DNA of 64,000 nucleotides from Holothuria scabra (lineage: Eukaryota > Echinodermata > Holothuroidea > Aspidochirotida > Holothuriidae): NCBI GenBank assembly GCA_037179385.1, contig CM074193.1:4981547-5045546 (forward strand), written 5' to 3'. The notes under the pieces are model-generated. The model saw only the letters and a program-made list of their open reading frames with translations. It made no database searches and was not told the origin of the DNA. Made by a program: the position numbers and the translations under genes. Shown piece by piece: positions 1-12,678 of the stretch. Every line of letters begins with the position of its first letter. The stretch's first letter is position 1.

Positions 1-1467
1 TCCCTCAGGTTGGGTGATTTCACATTTTTGCCTGAAGTCCTCCCAATTCTCTGGTGAAGAGCTTTTTTGGGAAGACAAGCAATACTCCCGAAGATGAATA
101 AAGTAGACCTATAGCAACGATTTGTTCATGCTCCATTGGGTACTGTATATACATCAGAAGTTTACACTCTATCGGAGAGGTAGCGATCACGTTCACAAAC
201 TTGTTCAAATCAAACGGACAGATATTAGAAAAATAAGAAAGAAAAAACCTTTCTAAGAAAATCAATACTTCTTTACACCTTTGTCTTTTTCATATTTTAA
301 TTTTTGAACGTTTTTCGACTCAAAAAGCAATCCTGCTAACTCCACCTTGGAGCTGTTTGTGTTACTTCTTTCAAAACATAAGGTTAAAATATCTACCGAT
401 CCCAGCCTTTGTTTACAGTATTCTCGATCACGTCCGAATTACGTCATTCTTGTGAAATTTGCATTTGTCATACACGTGCGCCAACACCCACCCTATTATG
501 GCCTTATTAGGAAGTCGCGTACCTAGGAGTACTACGTAGGTTCATTCATAACCGCCCTGCCATTGAGGTTGGGACACCCTCCAAATTCCTGTCGAAGAGA
601 AACTCTCCACCACGCGTGGGTAAACGGCATGATTTTGGTGCTCACAAGATAATGAAATTTTGCTTAGATCGTTATTTTTCCCAAACAATTTTAGTGCTGG
701 TAGTTACATCCTAGTATTTTATACATAACACAAGGTTATTTTGATTCGTGGTGAAGAATCAAACCAACAATCTTGGTGTCTTAAATTATCGTCAATATTT
801 AGCAAATCATTGCAGTCATATCTTGGCACTAAACATATAGTGGAAAAGTGTTCATTTACAAAATACTGACACAATAAACCATTATATCCGCCTGCACAAG
901 TCTCGAATTTATTTTTAGGTCTGATTTTCATTTCGGTATACTCGAAGTAGCGTCCCGTATTGTGTATTTTAGGAGTTACTGTATGCAGGGTCGGCTCGGT
1001 TTAGATAGAGTTGTAAAAGATTCTTGCAGAATATACGGCATGCAGTACATCTTGTCTGCAAGTTTCAACATAACTCGAAAACTAACTTGCAGTGTTGGCA
1101 CGCCCATTGCTACGGTATGAATCATTGTAGCTTAATTGCATGCAGATTCTAAAGCCATAGTGTACGTTATAGCATACACTGATCTGAGAAGCAACACTAC
1201 GTCAGCATGATCGGCCCTCGCACCAGTGAAAATTTGAACTTAATTAAATAGAGTAAAACAAACATTCAAACTCGAATATAATTTCAGGTGATCAGTTCAT
1301 TCACAGTCTTGATTAAATTCATACTAGTTTGCAAACTATTAGACATTTTTAAGATGACTTTGAACAGGAATAAATGCGCGTGCAATGTAGAGGCATTGCT
1401 TATAGTTACAACAGGCAAATCTAGACCTACTAGTAAACAGGAAAAAATTGTGGGCCTAAACGCATAG

Positions 1468-1546
1468 ATACAGCGGGGTGGCGAAAATATCGGATCGGAT
1501 CGGATATCGACCGATGTTGGGGAAAAAAACATCGGACATCGAATCG
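1468..1546. repeat. ATCGG-rich direct-repeat cluster, possible transposon end
   Basis: The motif ATCGG recurs several times in about 80 bases (ATATCGGATCGGATCGGAT, then ATCGACCGATG, ATCGGACATCG, AATCGGCAG), partly in both orientations. CpG-rich sequence lies to the left and AT-rich sequence to the right. Such subterminal clusters are common near ends of hAT-type elements, but I could not find a matching partner end. Confidence 0.35.
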
Positions 1547-2612
1547 GCAGTGAGAAACCACATCAGTTAGGCCCTAGTCATGACCCTAAAAAGTACATGC
1601 CTTTTATAAGTCACAAATATCCTGCAAAACTTCTCTGCTTTACAAAATACCTCAATTTAAAAGATGTGCTGTGAAAGCAACCCTCCTGGTCTTGTACCTA
1701 TCACATCTTGAGTTTGCTCAAATACTTAAAATATACCAATAGCATTCATACTTGCGGAAAACTTTCCACACATTAAATATCATAAAATCATAAAATCTGG
1801 AGGACAACGGAACAAGTTTATTATAAATCAAGGATTCTTTTATCAACAATTGGTTCCTTCTGTTAATTTGGATTTTTCTAACTTTATGAAATCTTTACAT
1901 CTATGACTAGACCATTACGTAAAGGGGTAAGCACTAATGGTCATATCAACAAGCATATGAGAAATTTACAAGGCTTTTTTCATTTGAGGTCCAGAAATGT
2001 TGATAACCACAGGGAATTTCCAAGCCACAAAATGAGATCTAAACTTAGTCACAGAAGTTATTGCTGTGTTCAAAGAAAGGAGCATGTGAGTCAGACACAG
2101 AAGACAAGATTTAATGATCCGGCAAACCATAAGTTGATAAGTTCCAATAAATGGAAATAAATGGCTTTCCTTCTTTCTCAGAATAGCAACCAATTTCATA
2201 TTCTCTTCATATGTTTCAGTAAATAACTAGGATTACAAAGTGTAAATAGGAGGTTAGGAGGGGAGACATAGATTAACTATTCATCACTGATACAGTCTTG
2301 TCTTCATTTGACTTTAAAAACTCAAATTGTATGAATTGCTTAAAGAACTCCAATAAAAATGGTCAATTGAACATCACTGATGATCTAATATTTTTATTTA
2401 ATTCTTTGTCCGATTAAATAGCATACTGCATAATGTATATACTTTTATGAGAAGCCATGTTCTAACTATTGTTTTAAAACAAACAAAAAAACAGAGCCAT
2501 GTAGGTAAATGCTGTTCAATTTTTTTTTTTTTAAGTTTAAAAAAATAACTCCAAATAGTTTTCACATCAGTGCCATTAAGTTAACAGAGACACATTGCAG
2601 CTCTCTGTGCAT

Positions 2613-2725
2613 CAGGGTTGGTGATTTTAAGCAAATAATATGAGTAAAATCATAATTTATTTCAATTAAAATTGTGATGTAAAAATCATGATTTTAATTG
2701 ATATGATTTCAATCAACCAACCTTG
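2613..2725. mobile_element. Short hAT-like miniature element
   Basis: Ends CAGGGTTGG and CCAACCTTG are inverted matches at 8 of 9 bases. The 113-bp interior is AT-rich with repeated GATTTTAATTGA-type words in both orientations. The 8-base flanks (CTGTGCAT and CTATGCGC) agree at 5 of 8, so a target duplication is possible but decayed. Confidence 0.4.
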
Positions 2726-4339
2726 CTATGCGCTGCTGAATACAAACCATCTTTTGGCAATGTAACATTTGGCAAATAGTGAGGCACATAATTTTTATGC
2801 AAGGATTTTTAAAACAAGGATAGAGGGCTGTTAGTATCTTACTCTGTCACCTCACTCTGACCTTCTCAATGTGTTTAATTTTACAAATTACAACTTTATA
2901 GGTGACGAGGCTGATCATATCTGATGGCACAAATTCATTCTTGTACGGCTATTATCCTTTCACACCAATAGTGACAAACAAGCCAACTGTTTTTACAGTA
3001 ACTGCAGGTTGTCTTTCTACGAACCCTTGACCAGTTCCGGCATCTCCAAGGGAGGGATGACAATAGGTGAAACAACCACATCCTGGATCCCAATCCCTCT
3101 CAAGTGCTTTGTCCATTTTTCTTTGAGTTTTTAAACAAGCAAGTCTTAATCCTCTGCTGCCATTATATACATACTTCACACAATAAATGAAACAGTTGTT
3201 GTCCCTGTGGGCACTTCTTGTTTAAGGATAGTTATTTCTTATTAATTAAAAAATTACAATGAAGCAATTCACACCATTAAAGAATAGGGCAGTGGGGAAA
3301 GCCATAGAAAGTTTAGTGGTAGCCTACTTAACTGACCAAGGAATGTCTAAAGACAGTCTCCAGTCTCCACGTGTAAGTTGGTTGATGAAGCAAACATGAT
3401 GCAAGCAAATAAGATCTGTCTGCTCCTCAGGCTCACGGTAGATTTTAGAAGCCCATGAGCTAGATCAAAAACTGTGAAAGTTAAAGCCTGTGTGTTATCT
3501 TGATGAAAACTTGTGCTTTGAACAGATATTTTTTGGAGAATTTCATTTTACAATTGCTGGGCAAAATAACTTTTTCTTTCTGTTCTGTTCTTTCTGCTTG
3601 TCTGTAAGTCACCCTAGCTCCAAGGGTTTTATTTTGCCCCGGGAACTGTAACAATAAGTCCACCTTTTTCACAGGGAACTGGTTTATAAGTGGCAAAATG
3701 CTGCAAAAAAGTGTTTTACCTGTTAGAAGTATAAATCATCATATTAGATGCATTCGACCATTTCAGTCTTACAGTCAAGTAACCTAGAAAAGCTTTCAAG
3801 ATAAAGCAAAATAAACTGCCCACTAATAGGACGGATTAAAACCAAACCCCAACCTTTAGTAAAAGCTGTCCATGTGAACTTGAAACACGTGGCATTAAGA
3901 TTCAGCTTAAATTGATTACTGTGCTGACAAAACTTTTGAAACGAAATGATGTGTCACATCATTAAATGTTTCAGAAAACATTTTGATAAGCATTGACCTC
4001 TTGATTCTACAATAGATAAAAGATATTAGCAACAATAGCACTACGGGGGTTCAGGTATTTACCCTACCTTTAGCAATGTTGATTAACAGATGCCTGCTGT
4101 TGAAATGTGATTTGTGTTTGTATAATATAAAGGGATCAATAATATGCTTTACTTTCAAGCATTTCACACAATAAATATTAAAAGCCAAAATACCCTCCCA
4201 GAGTTTGCTTGTTGAGACCTGGCTGGCATATGACAAACTATTCGCATACACAAGCATCGATTGATACAGCCAATCCACAAGCCCTTATGTAAATGAGGGC
4301 TAGGGAAAAGACAGCATGCAGAGGTACACTCTCAAAACA

Positions 4340-4525
4340 AAAGAGTCAACTTAGTGTCTCTCCAAGAATGATAAGTGTTAATTCATTCATTTAGTGGTAA
4401 CTCATTCCAAGAAGAGTGAAAAGTTACTCTTTTGGGATGAATTTCATTCTTTTAGAGTGAATTTCCACTTTTTTGGAGTTAACTTTGTAACCTTCACTCT
4501 TTTTATTGTTAGAGTTTAAATACTC
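4340..4525. repeat. Degenerate low-complexity repeat of AGAGTGAA / ACTCTTTT words
   Basis: Words such as AGAGTGAAAAGTTACTCTTT, TTTTAGAGTGAATTTCC and CTTCACTCTTTTTATTG recur in both orientations over about 185 bases. No ends or target duplications were seen. Confidence 0.3.
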
Positions 4526-6626
4526 CTAATTAAAATGAAAAGGAAACTGATGCACAGAAACTTCCCATAAATTAGAAGTCCCAAATGAGTCAACAATGCA
4601 TATACACTAAAAAATTCTTTTACAAATATCAAGCAATATCAACTATAATAAATAATTACATACCCCCATTTATAAGCTTTAAAATGAGATGTCATCAAAA
4701 TTCCTCACAATACTAAATTTTCAAAAAAGCAGTACATTGGGAAAAAGACAGTCAGGATTTTAAGGACCATAAATATCTTTCTCAGACTCACAAGATCTGA
4801 ACTTCTTCTAACCTCTACCAATCCCCTCTACCCATTATACTGTAAGATACAAAGGAATTTTGTTGCAGCTAAATAGTGTATTTTGAATTGACCCTTTGAT
4901 AATGGAGGCAAGCTTTACAAAAAGGCGGTTTGGACCAGGTGTTTGTTCAATCCATGGGTTACTGTTCTTCACATAAACTAACCACAAGAATGTCCTGGTA
5001 AAATTACAAGACACATAGATGTAAAATATGTAAAATGTACTCATAAATTCATGTCATTAAGCACACCAATCTTCCATGAACATATAAAAATAAAATGTGC
5101 CAACTGTTACTATATTAATGTACAATATGACTGCTTCATTGGTTATTTGGGGAAATGTTGTAGAAAGCAGGAAGGGGGGGGCTAAGTCTCCCGGGTCAAA
5201 CGTGTGGTGGGAGGGCAAATGCATTCCACTCAATGCCCCCCACCCCCCCCAATTGGATGAAAACCTAGTACATGTTCCTTCAGTTAAAATGTCAGAGATT
5301 TGCAGTAATTGCATTTACAATTTGCTCCTAGGACACTCAGATAGTCAGTAGCTTCCTAAAGGGGAAGGAAAATGTCTCCCAGGATTGCAATACAATGCAC
5401 CCATCCCTTGAGCAGCTCCAGTATACCAGTAAGTTGGGGATATGATCAAACAATTTGTACAAATATTAAATTTGGACACCTGAATAATATTAATTATTAC
5501 ACTGGATGAAAGCCCAGCCATCCATTTATATGTGTACCTTCTCATTACCACCAAAACCCTTTTTTTTCAAATAGACTGAAGGATCAAGGTTTAAAGCCTA
5601 GCAACAAGATAATTCATGGAAAATTCTTTAGATACTTTGTGACAATTGTCAACACCTATAGAAGGAATGGACTAACCCACAGTTTGTTTTGTGGTAACAG
5701 AACAATTTACTTAGAATTTCATTAATCTATATTTCTCCATACCATGATTCAAGCACTTAGATTAGAACCAAATTTATTGACAAATAAAAGAGACAGGGTC
5801 ATTCTCTAGTTATGTGGTAATCCTTAGCTGTCTTACAGGCAATCCATTCAAATATAAAACACCACTCAAGGCTTACTTTAACTGCGAGACTGGCAAGCCT
5901 TCCTGCTGGTGTATATATGTGGGGGAAGTGTTTACATCTGATGCAGATTAAATATATTAGGTAAAAGAGTGAGTTTTTATTAAAAATTTATTTCTTGAAA
6001 GTATACAAAAAGCAAAGGAGGCTTGTCTAGTGTACAGTACTGAGTAGAGCTTTACTAGGTCACATTCATTCTGTACAAGATTAACTGAGCACTACTACGA
6101 ATCCCCTATCAACCTTTAATGAAGATGGCACTTTCCTACAAAAGGAATAGATCAAGCTACATTAGATACCTACAATAGTAGGTGCTGTCTGACCAGGTCA
6201 AGTGAAACCACAAAACCTTGGAAACGGTACTTCAGCAGAAATGCATAAAAGATGATTATTCTTTAGTTATACTGTCTATGGAGAGAATCTTGAAATGCTA
6301 GCAATAAAATAAATCCACCAAATCTCAAAATTCTGAAAAGAATGACACAAGCAACCACAAAAATAGCACTGATTGCTTAAATTCATAGCAGAAGATCAAA
6401 GGGTGAAGTTTTCAGATTCTTTGACCTACTGAACTCAACCTTTTATAATACTAGTGGAGTTGTTTTCAATATTGCAAGGTAAGATAACCCTACCCCCTTT
6501 AAGTCCTTCATCCTCTATAGTCAAACTTAGATGACCCTAACCTCCCTTTTGGTCCCTCTACCCTTTATAATCTGTTGTCCATACCACCCTTTTCTTACAT
6601 TTCCAGTGGGAGAGTCAGGAAAATTA

Positions 6627-6648
6627 TGTGTGTGTGTGTGTGTGTGTG
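6627..6648. repeat. (TG)n microsatellite
   Basis: Eleven uninterrupted TG units, followed by a GT/GGTG-rich and then G-rich stretch to about 6697. Confidence 0.9.
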
Positions 6649-6842
6649 AATGTGGATGAGGTGGTGGTGATGGGTGGGGTGAGGGGGGGGGAGTGGAGGA
6701 AGAAGGATTCATGAAATGCCATAAGGAATGATCGCTTGCATACTTCACAAATTTTAACTCTTGGATTCTTCCACAGACCTATTTTCAAATAGCAATTACA
6801 ATAAATTGTGGGATATAGTTTAGGGTGTACGTCAATTTTCAC

Positions 6843-8556
6843 TAGGGTTTCACGGTACCACTGATAATTGGTACCGTCGGTACCGCCACAAATGGTACCG
6901 GTATTACCGTAGTACCGGTACCAGAAGAGTAAAAAAGTAGGATTTTTATCACATGCAAAATATCTGTAAAAATACCATGCATTGACATAAGTGAAGTCTT
7001 TTGATAATCCCTGCCTCCCGTTTCAGTATTTTTTATAACATTTAGTCACCCCACACTAAACAAATCGGTACACAAAAAAAAAAAAAGAAATAACCTCTCT
7101 GCAAATTTAGCGTCCGATAATTTCGGGACAGACAATAAATCAGCGCCGCACGTCCGCACCGGAGCTAGACCTCACAAGATGACAAGAGCACTCAGGATTG
7201 TAATGAAGATTGCAAAATAATTTCTGCAAATAATGACAACCCCCCTCCTAAAGTATAACCAAAAGTTATTAAGTAGAACTTTACAAAAATATTTCCATAA
7301 AAGACTGATTCATCAAGCTTTCTTCCCGCCGAGTTATCGCTATCAAAACTAAATCAAAGTGCTTCATGATTGAATTTACGAATGCATCGCGCAGCAATCC
7401 GTTGTACACTAAAACATTACTGTTCTTCAGTACGTAGAGCAATACAACAAAGCAAGTGAGTTGATAAGTTGAACTGAACACGTGAGCCAATGATTAAAGC
7501 GGGATTTACTGTGTGTTCAGTCCCATTGCTTCACTGTGTTACAGTAATTTCTGAAAGAACGTTTGTTTCGTTCGTACGAAAGTTTTTCTTCCACAGACAT
7601 AGACAGTGAGCGTTACGGAACAGTCCAATTGAATCACTGTGTTAAAATCAGAAATCGTCGATGCAACGTTCATGTCAGAGCTTGCAATGCTATGATTCTT
7701 TGTCTGCTTACAACGAATTTCGCTCTCGTATAATGTTGTGTGCTATCGTAATCAAAGTGAGTTTTATTAATCAACGCATGGTATCTATTCTCAATACACC
7801 ATGTGAAAGCATTTGCTGATGAGCAGCGATCGTTCGGGGGGTTGCGCAGAATGTCAAAAGAAAGCAAGGGCCCTGTTAGTGTGGAAGGTACTAGTTCTGC
7901 GAAAGTAACGTTAAACAGCACTTTCCGAAATTCTTAGGGGGATTTGTGACTGAAATAGTGCAAAACGATTATCAAGTGAATGTTCCCTGTTTGTATTGCA
8001 ATCCTTAGAGACACGGCGCATTTATCAAATGGGTTTTTGTTTCATTCAAGTATCATTCTAATTCAATGCTTTATTTTTGAGAAAGGATTTTCACCTCAAA
8101 GTTGACTAATCGTGTCCGTCTAAATACACAATGTGAAGGCTAGGCGCGGCGAAGCTAGCGCTGGCAGGGATCGTTCTGAGATTGCACAGAAAGTCGATAG
8201 AAAGCAAGTTCCTTTTTAGTGTGGATGGTGCTAGTTCTGCGAAAGTAACGTTAAACGGCAATTTCTGAAATTCTTAGGGGGGATTTGTGACCGAAATGGT
8301 GCGAAATGATTATCAAGTGACTATTCCCTGTTTATATTATAATGTTAAGAGACACGAGGCATTTATCAAATGGACGTTTGTTACATTTTAGTATCATTCT
8401 AATTTAAATGCTATAATTTTGAGAAAAGATTTTCACCTTACAGTTGAGTACCGAGTCTCCACGATACTTCGGTACCTTTAGGTTGGTGGTACCGTACCGT
8501 ACCGGTACCGGTACGTACCGGTACTTACGGAAATACCGGTATACCGTGAAACCTTA
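6843..8556. mobile_element. hAT-like non-autonomous transposon, 1.7 kb, nested in a MITE
   Basis: The terminal inverted repeats are TAGGGTTTCACGGTA and TACCGTGAAACCTTA (14 of 15 paired). The 8 bases ATTTTCAC at 6835-6842 recur exactly at 8557-8564, the target duplication length of hAT elements. Both ends have arrays of GGTACCG words. No transposase frame is present. The interior has two direct repeats of about 330 bp. It is more CpG-rich than its surroundings, consistent with a fairly recent insertion. Confidence 0.8.
7793..8455. repeat. Two direct repeats of about 330 bp inside the hAT-like element
   Basis: Units start at about 7793 and 8123. Shared words include GCTAGTTCTGCGAAAGTAAC (as ACTAG in the first unit), AAATTCTTAGGGGG, GATTATCAAGTGA, TATCATTCTAATT and GATTTTCACCT. 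Units differ by scattered substitutions and small indels. Confidence 0.75.
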
Positions 8557-8783
8557 ATTTTCACCACAGTAAAATGCCATTGACAAAAATGACAAACACC
8601 AAAACTCTATCCCACAACCCTTTGTAATTGCTATTTGGAAATAGGTCTATGGGCAGATGTTCACTGGAATGTGGATGTATGAACCCAAGCCCATTAAATC
8701 AACACAAGCACATTTTGACAGACTTCAAATTAATTTGCGTTCATGTTGTTGTGGCTTTGTTGAACATTTTTGTTTCATCTTAC

Positions 8784-8906
8784 CTGTGCTTTGAAGCAAT
8801 CAACAGCAAGGAGGAATAGATCATCACCAGGAAACCTCTCTTGTACCTGAAGTAATCTGGCTTCATTCTCAGCCTGGGATACCTCCTCTTGACGCTCCTT
8901 TACCAT
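8784..8906 (-). CDS. Exon 8 of putative RhoGEF: last DH helix and DH-PH linker
   Basis: The 123-base exon runs from acceptor TTTCCAAATCAG to donor GCACAG|GTAAGA-like and encodes 41 codons, phase 0 at both ends. The peptide is a long charged helix (MVKERQEEVSQAENEARLLQ) then VQERFPGDDLFLLAVDCFKAQ. After DH region 3, many RhoGEFs have just such a helix with E-N and L-Q-x-V-Q spacing, followed by the first PH strand. The in-frame ATG at its start is probably coincidental. Everything downstream, including any PH domain, was not found in 1-8783. Confidence 0.7.
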
Positions 8907-11162
8907 CTGATTTGGAAAAATGAAACAGAAGATAACAGAATTTGATACGACAGAACTATGCATTGGATTTTTTATCTTCAACATTTCATGATCAATGAAT
9001 AGAGTTGTGGATAAAATAAGTGCCTACAACCTTTCCAGGGCAATGCGACAATATGATTCAAATATCTATCCTGAAAATATATAATGCAGACCAAAATTTG
9101 TTATGAAGAATCATACTTTAAGCAGTCTGGTGAAAGTTCGTTCAATCCTCAGGGTATTATCATGAACTTACATACTTTCTACAAATAAACTTGAAGCAAA
9201 CAAGTGAGATATTAATATTAATGTTTCACACTGAGGACCATTGGACCAACATTTTGCACTCATGTATTTTGCATCCAGTAGCTTTAATGGTGCACTGATA
9301 TCTTAACACTAAGGCATATAAAGCTTAAAAATTCCATGAATGGCCAAGTATAAATTTATGGTGTAAAGTTGCATTTGCTAAAATCTTACAGTAACATATT
9401 GTCACATATAGCTTTGTTCCACAAATTGGTTACTAAAATTTTACAGAAAAAATATGCTCACATTTCTGAAGAAAAAAATCAGAAATATAAAATTTGTGAT
9501 ATTCTTAATAAAATAACTGAAAGAGCAGCACATGTATAAACCAAATTTTCAAGATTTGGGTGATTCCATGGTATAAACTTGACTCACTTCCACACTCTCA
9601 AGCCAATTGATAGTCACTTCATTATTAAATACCTGCTCTGTACCAGCCACTCCCCTTAGTCTAATACCGTACCCCACTGACTTCCATTCTGCTTTTAGTC
9701 TCAGCTACTACTACAGTATGGTATATGAAGAAAACTGGTTAAGAAACCTGTAACCGCAACTTAAGGATTTTAAAGTTATCATTCCTCAGTGGCTTAATGA
9801 AGAGTAGCAGGAGGGAGAATAAATATTGACAAACTGTTTCAACTTCTTCATTATGTCAGATGTAAGAAGTAGCATGTGCCTTTCTTGTAGAACCTTCTTG
9901 TTTCAACAATACCTTACATCAGACCCGGAACAAAGGTTTCAAGATACCACATGGAGTATTTAATTGACCAATCCTGATTAGGAGCAAATCATTTACTCTT
10001 ATCTTAACCAGCAACAATGGGCATAAATTCTTTAGGTAGACTTTGTAGGACTTTTCAAGATGCTTAAGAGTATTAAATGCATCATTATTAATTTATATAG
10101 AATAAACTTGACAACAGCCATTTCCATGCTTGGCAGGAAGGGCTATCAAATGTAGAAGACGTTAACTTGAAAGTAATCTCTGCTTGAAAGAAAAGTATTT
10201 GTAGAAGACCTCAGAAGAGTATTGTTAGGCAATTAGGGGAATATTTCTATGTAAATAGGAGGTAAGGAATCCTGAGCAAAATACACAATCTGTGCTTGAA
10301 CTTACAAGTATTTGAGCAAAATTTTTGAAAAAGATTGTCAATTGGTCAGTCACGCAACCTGTGGTATCAGTCAGCTAACTTTTGACAATCTCCTATCATT
10401 CCTTTTCCACATGGGTTAAAAAAGCTGGGTGGCTCCTTCCTAGAAAATTTGGGTATTTGGTGAGAATTTTAGCAACTGGAGGGAAATGTGCACATTTTGT
10501 ACATGAAAATGAGGAAGAGGTTGAGGAAAATTTACTACCAATCCCTTCCCTCTCCCCTCTAAAAAACAGCTCCCACACTGTTACCCAGAGTGTGCACTCT
10601 GCAGAGTCGGGCTGATACATTAATTGCACAACCAGATAACCCTACACAGGTGGGCATGAAGGAGTTACATTTAAATGATAGCTGCAAAGAAATTCTAAAA
10701 ATGAGCAGTGATTATAAATAACAGCCCATGATAGTGAAGTCAACCCAGGAATTAATTTTAAGTTTGCATGATTTGCAATGGCACCATTCCACCGCATAAA
10801 GCACACAGTGCTTTAAACAAAAAATTCCACTGCACATTCTAGTGTAGTAAGTCAAGATTCCTACCACACAAGGATTTATATTATGTTCAACGTTTTTCCA
10901 AACCTTTAAATTCTGGACACGACATAGACACATATTGGTGGGAAGATGCTGTATGTTCAAATGCCTTGTTAAATTAATGAAAGATCCATGGAAGTACAGA
11001 AGATTGAATATCATAATGGTATTTCCTTATGACCTATAGATCCACTGAGAGATACACGTACTGCCAGCGGATTGCATTATCTATCATCTAAGCCCATCTT
11101 GTTTTTTATCTTCACACAAGACAAACAACAAACAAACATTGTAACAGCTATGTAACACAAAC

Positions 11163-11273
11163 CTGATTACTCGATGGAAGGAACTGAACTTTTTGATCTG
11201 AAGCTTGAAAAGTGATCACAATATTAGATGGGTCAAGAATAGCCTCATCTGAGTAACTCCTTGGAAGTGCCAT
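11163..11273 (-). CDS. Candidate alternative first coding exon inside the last intron
   Basis: An ATG in good context (ACAATATGG) opens 37 codons ending at AATCAG|GTTTGT, a usable donor. An in-frame TAA lies four codons upstream, so the ATG would be a true start if the exon is real. The peptide begins MALPRSYSDEAILDPSNI and ends QKVQFLPSSNQ; it is hydrophilic and balanced, unlike random frames nearby. It leaves in phase 0, which fits exon 8 (8784-8906). It may be a short alternative transcript starting downstream of the DH core, a separate gene, or chance. No promoter element is clear upstream. Confidence 0.4.
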
Positions 11274-12269
11274 ATTGTAAAGTTATACATCACTAGCTCA
11301 CTCTTTTGAGGTATATGAGAAACAGCAATGAATAGTTCATCTATTTACACTGCATAGGATTAAGTCATAGACTGGATTGAATACCTGTACTGCAGAATCC
11401 AATTGGAATTTGAACCTTGGTTGGAAGTTAAGTACTTCTTTCAGTATGAAGTGTCTTTATGGTATAACAGAAGGGTACATCATAATTCTAGAATCTTTCA
11501 AATTTGCTTTAGACTGACACAGTTTGGATAAAGTCAGTATGACAATAGACACCTGTTTATTCAAAAGCTGCTCTAAATATTGCACCATAACATTGTAGGA
11601 GTCTTCATATACTTTAAAAAATCTTTTTTTTTTGGGGGGGGGGGCATCTAAACAAATGTGATGTTTTGAGTAAAAACTCATTAAAAAGTAGCATTAATAT
11701 ATGTTTCTGGTACACTTGCCAACTTCTATGACCTCTAAAATCAAGCAAAGTTATTCAATCAAAACTATTATATAGTCAGTGGAAAACCTGGAAGTAAAGA
11801 CTGTTCATTCAATTGATAATGTGACATTTTTAACATTCTGGAATAACCTTGAAATGAAAATATTTTGCTTAAATTGTTCTTCAGCTTACAATTCTGAAGG
11901 GGGAAAACACAGTTCATAGAAGTGTAAAAACATGATATAGCTGGTATAGAATACTACAGAATATCCCTGCACTAGGTTCCCCTTTCATTAAAAAGGAAGC
12001 TGAAGTAAATATAATACCACAGTGAATTACATAAAACTTTTCAATGTTTTACCAAACATTTTACCTAACAACTTTCCAATATTCAGTCGTTCTTCAAAGA
12101 TCTCCTTTATGTCCAATACTCTAAAGTATGTGTTGCATATTTCCTAAATTCTGAATGTGTTGAATATTTCCAAAATTCTGAATAATGTGTTACAAATTTC
12201 CAACATAACATAATGTTCCCACTCCCACCCCTTCTCTACGCAATTTATTAGATACAGTACTGTAGTTCT

Positions 12270-12678
12270 ATAATAATAGTAATCTTATATAGCGCTAAAT
12301 CCAATTGCTTGAAAGCATAGTTCAAAGTGCTTTACAAAAACAAAATACAAATTACACTAGTCATAGGAGTGCAAAAACAGGTTAAGTTTTAAGTCTTTTC
12401 TTAAAAATTGCAAGGCTGGTGCTCTGTTTTACATTCAGTGGTAAACTGTTCCACAGTAAGGGTGCAGAAAATGCAAAACTTCTTCCACCATGAAATTTCC
12501 TAAAAATTTTAGGACACACCAAGAGGTTACAGTCCGCAGAGCGTAGTTGTCTATTAGGGACATACGGTGTAACAAGATTGGAAAAGTAGGAAGGAGATCC
12601 ATCTTTTATGGCACGAAATGAAAGGAGTAGAATTTGGGGGTAAAAGTTGCATAATTCCAATAATTTTAGGACATCCAA
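12270..12678 (-). mobile_element. 5'-truncated non-LTR retrotransposon (LINE) fragment, reverse transcriptase C-terminal tail
   Basis: A minus-strand frame at 12382-12678 reads PSYFSNLVTPYVPNRQLRSA, then LLVCPK, GGRSFAF, APLLWNSLP and ends FKKRLKT. This is the characteristic region after the reverse transcriptase domain in CR1/L2/Jockey-type LINEs, where a Y-x-P-x-R-x-L-R-S-x motif, LWNSLP and FK-x-x-LK recur. After the stop comes a short tail with AGCGCTATATAAGATTACTA, typical of such 3' ends. The catalytic part is absent, so the copy is dead on arrival. Orientation is the same as the host gene. Confidence 0.8.

Larger units (their letters stand above)
6774..8649. mobile_element. Foldback MITE copy split by a hAT-like insertion
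   Basis: The outer arms (AGACCTATTTTCAAATAGC on the left, GCTATTTGGAAATAGGTCT on the right) are inverted copies. Outside the 6843-8556 insertion, the left part (to 6842) and the right part (from 8557) together match the uninterrupted copy at 21376-21531, including the phrase CACAGTAAAATG and the region around ACTCTATCCCACAA. This copy was therefore an older MITE into which another element jumped. Confidence 0.8.
1..8783. other. Downstream flank or final introns of the RhoGEF-like gene
   Basis: No exon could be supported here. Bases 1-1560 contain visibly more CG dinucleotides than the next 5 kb, which suggests a younger inserted sequence. The open frames (about 60-85 codons) are in the range expected by chance. 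Two weak exon-like signals near 2.9 kb and 4.1 kb on the minus strand do not phase with exon 8. Transposon features inside this stretch are listed separately. Confidence 0.5.

Noticed and set aside
719..931. 70-codon Cys-containing minus-strand frame
   Set aside because: Weakly protein-like but no motif, splice signals or neighbours to support it.
2952..3179. 75-codon minus-strand frame that could follow exon 8
   Set aside because: No PH-domain features and no phase-compatible acceptor; length unremarkable.
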